A DNA stretch of 11,112 nucleotides, taken from assembly GCA_046543225.1 (NCBI GenBank), contig JBKGZW010000101.1, positions 1 through 11,112 on the forward strand, given 5' to 3'. A program made the position numbers and the translations under genes. The stretch is from SKKL01 sp046543225. Lineage in GTDB: Bacteria > Actinomycetota > Acidimicrobiia > Acidimicrobiales > SKKL01. The notes under the pieces were generated by a model. That model saw only the letters and a program-made list of their open reading frames with translations. It did not search any database and was not told where the DNA came from. Of the stretch, positions 6,397 to 11,112 are shown in pieces (within the stretch, counting starts at the first letter, position 1; every line of letters starts with the position of its first letter).

Positions 6397-7230
6397 TCAG
6401 TCGCTGGTCGTGAGCACGGCTTCGAGATACGAGCTCGGGATGCGCAGTCCGCCACGCTCGTCGGAGGTGTCGCTGGCCTCGCAGAGCGCGACCAGGTCCG
6501 AGGTGAGGGCGGCCGCCCCGTCGCCGTCGAGGGACTCGAAGGCCTTGACCATCGGGCCGTACATGGTGCGGAACACGTCGACGAAGTGCTCGGGAGAGCG
6601 GTACCGGAAGACGAAGGTGCGCTCGGAGGTCTCCAGGTCTCGCAGCGAGTCGGCGAACAGTACTCGAAGATGTGCCTCGGTCCCCCACTCGGTCGGTGAC
6701 CGGACGCCCGGGGGAGGGGCGACGTAGCCGCCGATGGTGCGCAGCATCGCCGCCACGAAGCTGTCGGGCGTCCAGTTGGCCAGCCCGATCCGTCCCCCGG
6801 GGCGACAGAGGCGGGTCAGTTCCGCCGCGGCCCGCTCGTGGTCGGGGGTGAAGGCGACGCCGAAGGTCGACAGCACCGCGTCGAAGCTCCCGTCGTCCAG
6901 GGGAAGCGACTCGATGTCCTCGACCCGGGTCTCGACCTCGAGCTGGTCGGCGGCCGCACGCTGGCTGAGGTGGTCGAGCAGTTCGGGGACGTAGTCGACC
7001 GCGGTCACCTCGCAGCCGCGCCGGGCAGCGGCCAGCGCCGCGTTCCCATTGCCGGCGGCCACGTCGAGGATCCGGGAGCCGGCGACGACCTCGACCGATT
7101 CGGCGAGTCGTTCGCCGACGATCTGGAGGGTGACGCCGATCCGGGCGTAGTCGCCGGCGGACCAGGCGGACTGCTGACGCTGCTTGACGGTGGTGAAGTC
7201 GGTGGTGAAGTCGGTGGTGTCGGTGCTCAT
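6397..7230 (-). CDS. Class I SAM-dependent methyltransferase (UbiE/COG2226-like)
   Basis: A 277-residue methyltransferase. Motif I is ILDVAAGNGNAAL (54-66). It is followed by CEVTAVDYVPELLDHL (strand 2 acidic residue), the VEDIESLPLDDGSFDAVLSTFGVAF block (motifs III-IV) and LCRPGGRIGLANWTPDSF (motif VI). The C-terminal third (WGTEAHLRVLFAD to the end) resembles the substrate-cap region of small-molecule methyltransferases. The substrate is unknown. The N-terminus contains a tandem DFTT repeat (residues 7-14) encoded by a 12-bp DNA repeat. No good Shine-Dalgarno precedes ATG 7230, and an in-frame TGA lies upstream, so an earlier start is excluded. It is divergent from the LuxR-type regulator across 134 bp that contains a 16-bp palindrome, which suggests but does not prove that the regulator controls it. 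It shows no close similarity to the methyltransferase at 2659. Confidence 0.87.
   Translation of the reverse strand: MSTDTTDFTTDFTTVKQRQQSAWSAGDYARIGVTLQIVGERLAESVEVVAGSRILDVAAGNGNAALAAARRGCEVTAVDYVPELLDHLSQRAAADQLEVETRVEDIESLPLDDGSFDAVLSTFGVAFTPDHERAAAELTRLCRPGGRIGLANWTPDSFVAAMLRTIGGYVAPPPGVRSPTEWGTEAHLRVLFADSLRDLETSERTFVFRYRSPEHFVDVFRTMYGPMVKAFESLDGDGAAALTSDLVALCEASDTSDERGGLRIPSSYLEAVLTTSD
7189..7219 (-). repeat. 12-bp tandem repeat within the methyltransferase 5' end
   Basis: On the plus strand the unit GGTGGTGAAGTC occurs at 7189-7200 and again, identical, at 7201-7212, followed by a 7-nt partial copy at 7213-7219. In frame it encodes DFTT twice near the protein N-terminus. Its length is a multiple of three, so changes in copy number would keep the frame. 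Confidence 0.85.
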
Positions 7231-7301
7231 GCCCGGAAGCGTCGCGCCGCGACCGGACCCCCGTCATCGGGCATCCGCACCATCCACGCGGTGCGCTCGC
7301 A

Positions 7302-7317
7302 TGGGGTGATCGCCCCA
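7302..7317. promoter_or_regulatory. Candidate operator: 16-bp near-perfect palindrome
   Basis: TGGGGTGATCGCCCCA is symmetric apart from one internal pair: TGGGG and CCCCA are perfect 5-bp arms and the central GATC is also symmetric. It lies in the 134-bp divergent region, about 72 bp upstream of the methyltransferase start and just upstream of, or overlapping, the -35 zone for the TATCGT box at 7339. This suits a dimeric regulator, possibly the adjacent LuxR-type protein. Confidence 0.4.
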
Positions 7318-7338
7318 CGTCCGACCGACCCCGGTTGG

Positions 7339-7344
7339 TATCGT
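7339..7344 (+). promoter_or_regulatory. Possible -10 box (TATCGT) for the LuxR-type regulator
   Basis: TATCGT matches TANNNT and would start transcription near 7351, upstream of the candidate start codons GTG 7365 and TTG 7401. The hexamer 17 bp upstream (7316-7321) is not -35-like and touches the palindrome at 7302-7317. Confidence 0.3.
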
Positions 7345-7364
7345 CGGATCGGAACCCGAGACGC

Positions 7365-9038
7365 GTGACCAGCACGACTCCGGGGGAGGAGGCCGGTCCG
7401 TTGGGCATCGACGCCCTCACCACACCGCGAGATGCGCTGGCGCGCCACGACTGGCGCGCCGCCCACGAGGCCGCGGTCGCCGCCGCCCCACTCACAGGTG
7501 CCGCCGAGGCCGAGCGCCTGGAGCTGCTGGCCGAGGCGTCGTGGTGGTTGGGTCGTCTCGTCGAGTGCACCGAGGCCCGCGAGCAGGCCCACCGGATCTT
7601 CGACGACCTGGGTGACGCCCGGCGCGCCGGTCAGTGCGCGGTGTGGCTCTACGAGCACTACGGGATGCAGGGCCGACCCACGATCGCCGGGGCATGGCTG
7701 CGGCGGGCCCGCCGGTCGCTGGTCGAGCACCCCGACAGCCCCGAGTATCACGCGCTGCTGCTGCGCGAGGTCGAGGTCATCCACGGTGAGGGCCGGCTGG
7801 AGGAGGCGACCGAGGTGGCGCGACACGTCGTCGACGTCAGCCGCCAGCAGCAGTGGAGGAACCTCGAGGCCGAGGCGCTGCAGGCGCTCGGGCGGCTCCT
7901 GATCGACCGGGGCGAGGTCGCCGACGGCCTGGCCCAGCTCGACGAGGCCATGCTCTCTGCTGTCGAGGGTCGTCTCGGCCCCTATGCCACGGGGAAGGTG
8001 TACTGCAGCCTCGTCACCGCCTGCGAGGAGCTCGGTGACATGCGGCGGGCGGCGGAGTGGACCGAGGCCACCGCGAGGTGGGCCCAACAGCATCCGTTCA
8101 CCATCTTCCCCGGCATCTGCCGGGTGCACCGGGCAGCGGCCCTCGGATGGCGGGGCGAGCTGGCCGTCGCCGAGCAGGAGGCCGACAAGGCCTGCACCGA
8201 GCTGATCGACATCCACGTCCCCAACGCGGCCGCCGCCTACGCCACCGTCGGCGACATCCGCCGTCGGCTCGGTGACCTCGAGGGAGCAGGGCGTGCCTTC
8301 GCCTCCGCCGAGGAGCTGTGCGGCCGGCCCTGTGGTGGTCTCGCGCTGCTGCAGCTCTCCGACGGTCGGTCCGACCTGGCCGTCAGGACGATCCAGCGGG
8401 CGCTCGAGGAACAGCCCTGGAACCGGCTCGCCCGAGTCGAGCTGCTCCCGGCCCAGGTCGAGATCGCGGTGGAGGTCGGCGACGTGGCAACGGCGACCGA
8501 GGCGCTCCGCGAGCTCGAGTCGGTGGGAGAGGACTTCGACGTGGTGTGGGTCGGGGCCGCAGCGGAGTCGGCGCGGGCGCGGATCCAGCTCGCAGAGGGT
8601 GATCTCGACGCCGCCTGCGTGACCGCCCGTCGGGCAGTCGAGCGGTGGCAGGCCTTGGAGGTCCCCTACGAGGAGGCGACCGCTCGCGTGCTGCTGGCGC
8701 GGGGGCTGCGCGCCTGCGGTGACGAGGGCGCGGCGGCGGTCGCGTTCGACGCGGCCGCGGCCATCTTCGCCGATCTCGGTACCCGGCTCGACCTGGCGGA
8801 GCTCGACGGCGGGTTGGTGTCGGAGCCGGCACCGGCAGGTCTCACCGGTCGCGAGATCGAGGTGTTGCGTCTGGTGGCCGCGGGCTGCACCAACAAGGGG
8901 ATCGCCGCCGAGCTGCAGGTCAGCTCCAAGACGGTGTCGCGGCACCTGTCGAACATCTTCGCCAAGATCGGCGTGTCGTCGCGCTCGGCGGCCACGGCGT
9001 TCGCGTTCGAGCACCACCTGGTCGACGCACGGCGCTGA
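7365..9038 (+). CDS. LuxR-type (GerE HTH) transcriptional regulator with TPR-like N-terminal region
   Basis: About 557 residues from GTG 7365. The last 70 residues form a GerE/LuxR DNA-binding domain: LTGREIEVLRLVAAG, then TNKGIAAELQVSSKTVSRHLSNIFAKIGV, with the recognition helix at about SSKTVSRHLSNIF. The rest is Ala/Leu/Glu-rich paired helices resembling tetratricopeptide repeats (for example GRLEEATEVARHVVDVSR and GDLDAACVTARRAVERW). No Walker A motif or receiver domain is visible. This makes it a shortened relative of LAL/MalT regulators that lacks the ATPase, probably sensing through its TPR surface. The start is uncertain: TTG 7335 is open but precedes the candidate -10 box, GTG 7365 has a weak ribosome site, and TTG 7401 has a strong GGAGGAGG 8 nt upstream. 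It is divergent from a methyltransferase and converges with an antiporter. The target genes are unknown. Confidence 0.87.
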   Translation: MTSTTPGEEAGPLGIDALTTPRDALARHDWRAAHEAAVAAAPLTGAAEAERLELLAEASWWLGRLVECTEAREQAHRIFDDLGDARRAGQCAVWLYEHYGMQGRPTIAGAWLRRARRSLVEHPDSPEYHALLLREVEVIHGEGRLEEATEVARHVVDVSRQQQWRNLEAEALQALGRLLIDRGEVADGLAQLDEAMLSAVEGRLGPYATGKVYCSLVTACEELGDMRRAAEWTEATARWAQQHPFTIFPGICRVHRAAALGWRGELAVAEQEADKACTELIDIHVPNAAAAYATVGDIRRRLGDLEGAGRAFASAEELCGRPCGGLALLQLSDGRSDLAVRTIQRALEEQPWNRLARVELLPAQVEIAVEVGDVATATEALRELESVGEDFDVVWVGAAAESARARIQLAEGDLDAACVTARRAVERWQALEVPYEEATARVLLARGLRACGDEGAAAVAFDAAAAIFADLGTRLDLAELDGGLVSEPAPAGLTGREIEVLRLVAAGCTNKGIAAELQVSSKTVSRHLSNIFAKIGVSSRSAATAFAFEHHLVDARR

Positions 9039-9042
9039 GGCC

Positions 9043-9060
9043 CCCGGCCATACGGTCGGG
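9043..9060 (+). terminator. Candidate terminator hairpin after the LuxR-type gene
   Basis: CCCGGCC (9043-9049) pairs with GGTCGGG (9054-9060) around the loop ATAC: seven pairs including one G-U. It starts 4 nt after the regulator stop codon and ends next to the antiporter stop. On the minus strand the wobble becomes an A-C mismatch, so it favours plus-strand termination. No T-tract follows, which is common for hairpins in high-GC actinobacteria. Confidence 0.45.
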
Positions 9061-10143
9061 TCAGGGGCCAGCGGCCCGGCCGCGGACCGCGACCACCACC
9101 AGGGTCAAGATCGTGAGGGGAACGACGAAGGCGACGAGCGCGATCCGGAACGGCTCGAAGGAGGTGGCGTCGACCGCGTCGAGCACCAGATAGGTGACAT
9201 AGGCGAGGTAGTAGGCGACGAAGACCGCCCCCTCCCAGCGGGTGAGGAGGTGCCCGCTGACGAACACCGGCAGGCAGGCGACCGCGACCACCGTCATCAC
9301 CGGCAGGTCGAACGAGCGGGCCGAGTCGAGGACGGCGATGCCCTGGGGTGCAAGGGTGGCGCTGAAGCCGAGCACGCCCAGCAGGTTGAACAGGTTCGAG
9401 CCCACGACGTTGCCGACGGCGATGTCGCGCTCGCCTCGGAGCGCGGCGATGACCGAGGTGGCCAGCTCCGGCATGGAGGTGCCGGCGGCGACGACGGTGA
9501 GGCCGATGATGAGGTCGCTGGCGCCGAGGTCGGTGGCGATGGTGGTCGCGGCGCTCACCAGCCAACGCCCACCGATGATGAGCGCGGCGAGGCCGACGAG
9601 CACCAGCGCCACATCGGCCACCACCGGGGTGCGCCCCAAGGTGTCGGGATCGAGCGCCTCGTCGTACTCGGCGACGATCGCCGGGTCCTCCCCTCGGGCG
9701 CTGCGCACCGTCCAGACGGTGTAGGCCAGCAGGAGCGCGGCGAGGATCAGCCCCTCGGGTCGGGAGATGACCCCGCCGGTGGAGAGCCCCATCACCAACA
9801 GGGATGCACCGATCATCAGCGGCACGTCGATGCGCACGATCCGCTGGGCCACGACGAGACCGCCGCCGATCAGCGCCGAGACCCCCAGGATCAACAGCAC
9901 GTTGACGATGTTGCTGCCGACCACGTTGCCGATGGCGATGTCGCCGTTGCCGTCGAGGGCGGCGCTGACGCTCACCGCCAGCTCGGGGGTCGAGGTGCCG
10001 AAGGCCACCACGGTGAGGCCGATCACCACCGACGACAGGCCGGTGCGGGTCGCGACCCTGGTCGCCCCCCGCACCAGCAGTTCGGCCCCGACGATCAGGA
10101 CCGCGACCCCCGCGGCGAAGGTGAGCATCGAGCCCGGGTTCAC
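9061..10143 (-). CDS. CaCA-family cation antiporter (Na+/Ca2+ exchanger-like, YrbG type)
   Basis: A 360-residue inner-membrane protein with about ten hydrophobic segments and two inverted homologous halves. The alpha-1 repeat has GLTVVAFGTSTPEL (42-55, E54) and GNVVGSNIVN (72-81). The alpha-2 repeat has GLTVVAAGTSMPEL (214-227, E226) and GNVVGSNLFN (244-253). The two glutamates and the asparagine/serine-rich GNVVGSN blocks form the cation-binding site in this superfamily. An acidic loop between the halves (about 151-170) is probably cytoplasmic. The usual role is exchange of Ca2+ or a similar cation against Na+ or H+; ion specificity cannot be read here. GTG 10143 is taken as start, but ATG 10128 (five codons later) is possible; neither has a good Shine-Dalgarno. 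It diverges from the MTHFR-like gene across 81 bp. Confidence 0.92.
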   Translation of the reverse strand: MNPGSMLTFAAGVAVLIVGAELLVRGATRVATRTGLSSVVIGLTVVAFGTSTPELAVSVSAALDGNGDIAIGNVVGSNIVNVLLILGVSALIGGGLVVAQRIVRIDVPLMIGASLLVMGLSTGGVISRPEGLILAALLLAYTVWTVRSARGEDPAIVAEYDEALDPDTLGRTPVVADVALVLVGLAALIIGGRWLVSAATTIATDLGASDLIIGLTVVAAGTSMPELATSVIAALRGERDIAVGNVVGSNLFNLLGVLGFSATLAPQGIAVLDSARSFDLPVMTVVAVACLPVFVSGHLLTRWEGAVFVAYYLAYVTYLVLDAVDATSFEPFRIALVAFVVPLTILTLVVVAVRGRAAGP

Positions 10144-10212
10144 CCCATCAGTAGATCAGGTTCGGTCGGATCGGGTGGTCGAGAGGGTTCCGGCGGGGTG
10201 GGTCCCGCTCGT

Positions 10213-10218
10213 TACCCT
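10213..10218 (+). promoter_or_regulatory. -10 box (TACCCT) of the MTHFR-like gene, leaderless spacing
   Basis: TACCCT fits TANNNT and is followed by exactly 6 nt and then ATG 10225, so transcription should begin at or next to the A of the start codon. There is no Shine-Dalgarno between box and start, which supports a leaderless mRNA. No -35 hexamer is recognised. Confidence 0.5.
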
Positions 10219-10224
10219 GGCCCG

Positions 10225-11004
10225 ATGGCGCGAACCTTCGAGATCATCTGTGAACTGGAGCCCGCGACCAAGCCCGACCTCAGCCACGTGCGGAGAGAGG
10301 CCGGGGTGATGAACAGCGTGTCGGCACGATTCCTGATCCCCGACAACCACATCGGTCGGGCCACCGTGTCGAGCATCGCCGTCGCCCACGAGGTGGAGCG
10401 CATGGGCAGCAGGGCTGTGGCCTGCATCAACGCTCGCGACCGGAACCTGCTGGGGTTCCGGCGCGACCTGCTCACCGCCTCGGCCTACGGTGTCGACGAG
10501 TTCCTCTTCGTGTTCGGCGACCGACCCACCACGGGACAGCGCACCGCACAGCTCACCGTCCGGTCGATGCTCGACGAGTTGCGGACCTTCGCCGACACCC
10601 CTGCGATGGAGGGTCGCAACATGCGCGCCGGTGTCGCCACCGGCCTCGGACCGGTGCCGGCATGGAAGAAGGAGGCGGACGCGCTCTACGTGCAGGTGTC
10701 CTACTCGATCGACGATCTCGCAGCGTGGCGGGACACCATCGACTACGACGGCCCGATCTATGCCGGGGTCATGGTCCCCGCCAGCGCCACCCAGGCGCGA
10801 AAGCTCGGCGAGCGGGTCCCCCAGCTGGCAGCCCCCGAGTCCTGGCTCGCCGCCCTCGATGACGATCCCACCGCCGGGGTGGACCTGGCCTGCGAGCATC
10901 TCGCGGCCATCCGCGACCACGGCGGCTTCACCGGTGCCCATCTCATCCCCATCGCCGCCTACCAGCGGGTCGCCGCCCGCCTCGAGACCCTGTTCGAGCA
11001 CTGA
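10225..11004 (+). CDS. Methylenetetrahydrofolate reductase-like protein (short form)
   Basis: A 259-residue protein with MTHFR landmarks: IICELEP at the N-terminus (E10 at the place of the catalytic Glu of MetF), INARDRNLLGFRRDLLTASAYGVDEFLFVFGD (68-99; ARDRN and the GD pair, D99 matching the flavin-proximal Asp of MetF), DALYVQVSYSIDDL (matching the DFIITQ-type strand) and TGAHLIPI near the C-terminus. Classical MetF is about 295 residues and reduces 5,10-methylene-THF to 5-methyl-THF for methionine synthesis, with FAD and NAD(P)H. This one is shorter and diverged. Mycobacteria are reported to have a non-canonical short MTHFR, and this may be of that sort. Some such proteins may act on other C1-pterin substrates, so the activity is probable, not certain. 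ATG 10225 is supported by the TACCCT box 6 nt upstream. No met gene is adjacent. Confidence 0.78.
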   Translation: MARTFEIICELEPATKPDLSHVRREAGVMNSVSARFLIPDNHIGRATVSSIAVAHEVERMGSRAVACINARDRNLLGFRRDLLTASAYGVDEFLFVFGDRPTTGQRTAQLTVRSMLDELRTFADTPAMEGRNMRAGVATGLGPVPAWKKEADALYVQVSYSIDDLAAWRDTIDYDGPIYAGVMVPASATQARKLGERVPQLAAPESWLAALDDDPTAGVDLACEHLAAIRDHGGFTGAHLIPIAAYQRVAARLETLFEH

Positions 11005-11021
11005 CGGGCCCATCGGCTCGA
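10994..11021 (+). terminator. Hairpin around the MTHFR-like stop codon
   Basis: TCGAGC (10994-10999) pairs with GCTCGA (11016-11021) with a 16-nt loop containing the TGA stop. The long loop makes it a weak terminator candidate. The hairpin at 11041-11054 is a better-placed alternative. Confidence 0.2.
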
Positions 11022-11040
11022 TCTGGTCGGTCGGGCGGAG

Positions 11041-11054
11041 CCGGGCACGCCCGG
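11041..11054 (+). terminator. Candidate terminator hairpin downstream of the MTHFR-like gene
   Basis: CCGGGCACGCCCGG is a perfect 5-bp GC stem (CCGGG/CCCGG) with tetraloop CACG, 37 nt after the stop codon. There is no T-run after it. It lies between the MTHFR-like gene and the promoter of the next gene, where a terminator would be expected. Confidence 0.4.
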
Positions 11055-11055
11055 G

Positions 11056-11072
11056 GTGACCTTAGATGTCAC
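11056..11072. promoter_or_regulatory. Candidate operator: GTGAC-N7-GTCAC palindrome
   Basis: GTGAC (11056-11060) and GTCAC (11068-11072) are perfect inverted arms separated by 7 nt. The centre (11064) is about 31 bp upstream of the predicted transcription start at 11095, overlapping the -35 zone. The spacing differs from a CRP-type site (GTGA-N6-TCAC); no specific regulator is recognised. Confidence 0.3.
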
Positions 11073-11082
11073 ACCCCCTCCA

Positions 11083-11088
11083 TAGGGT
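11083..11088 (+). promoter_or_regulatory. -10 box (TAGGGT) of the gene starting at the right edge, leaderless spacing
   Basis: TAGGGT is followed by exactly 6 nt and then ATG 11095, the same arrangement as at the MTHFR-like gene and the FAD oxidase. No Shine-Dalgarno lies between. Confidence 0.45.
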
Positions 11089-11094
11089 TCGTCC

Positions 11095-11112
11095 ATGGGG
11101 CATCACCCGCCC
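11095..11112 (+). CDS. Possible 5' end of a gene cut off by the window edge
   Basis: Only ATG and a few codons (MGHHP) are visible, so no family can be assigned. The support is positional: a TAGGGT -10 box at exact leaderless spacing, with a terminator-like hairpin and a short palindrome upstream. The next bases beyond the window are needed to show a continuing frame. Confidence 0.35.

Noticed and set aside
7227..9017. 596-codon open frame on the minus strand opposite the LuxR-type gene
   Set aside because: It is a compositional shadow; the plus strand carries a clear HTH domain and helical repeats.
10150..10155. TCTACT six bases before the antiporter GTG as a leaderless -10 box
   Set aside because: It lacks the key A at position 2, so it was kept only as a weak fifth example and not as a feature.
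8719..10224. Upstream extension of the MTHFR frame, open back to 8719, as a possible fusion protein
   Set aside because: The extension runs antisense to the whole antiporter, is low-complexity, and the MTHFR fold is complete from ATG 10225 with a promoter immediately upstream.

Overview
The window reads as ordinary chromosomal DNA from a high-GC actinobacterium. The supports are strong G/C bias at third codon positions, GTG starts, actinobacterial-type TANNNT -10 boxes, several of which sit exactly at leaderless spacing, and the protein families themselves. An acidimicrobial lineage is plausible, but that is an inference. I see no IS element, integrase, phage gene, CRISPR array, tRNA or rRNA. 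Ten complete protein genes fill almost the whole window, and the start of an eleventh runs off the right edge.

Left part (1-2658). A small Bfd-type [2Fe-2S] ferredoxin (+) faces a two-gene minus-strand operon. The operon encodes a FAD-linked aldonolactone/alditol oxidase-type enzyme (1246-2568), then a fold-type III PLP enzyme of the D-threonine aldolase / D-serine dehydratase family (234-1241), 4 nt apart. The PLP enzyme carries an aldolase-like HxD metal motif, so one possible shared pathway is oxidation of a polyol or lactone coupled to beta-hydroxy-D-amino-acid chemistry. Diverging from it is a small SAM methyltransferase (2659-3267).

Middle (3268-7230). An acyl-CoA synthetase (+) converges on a standalone TrpB2-type tryptophan synthase beta subunit (-). 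Behind TrpB2 lies a second, unrelated SAM methyltransferase (-).

Right part (7231-11112). A TPR-LuxR regulator (+) is transcribed divergently from the second methyltransferase, and the gap between them holds a near-perfect 16-bp palindrome. The regulator converges on a CaCA-family cation/Ca2+ antiporter (-), with a good hairpin between them. The antiporter diverges from a short methylenetetrahydrofolate-reductase-like gene (+). The last 108 bp hold a hairpin, a short palindrome and a leaderless-type promoter for a gene cut off by the window end.

The genes look like separate housekeeping or metabolic units rather than one system; I found no convincing novel multi-gene system. The best leads are the oxidase/aldolase operon, the repeated leaderless promoter architecture, the regulator-methyltransferase pair with its candidate operator, and the short MTHFR.
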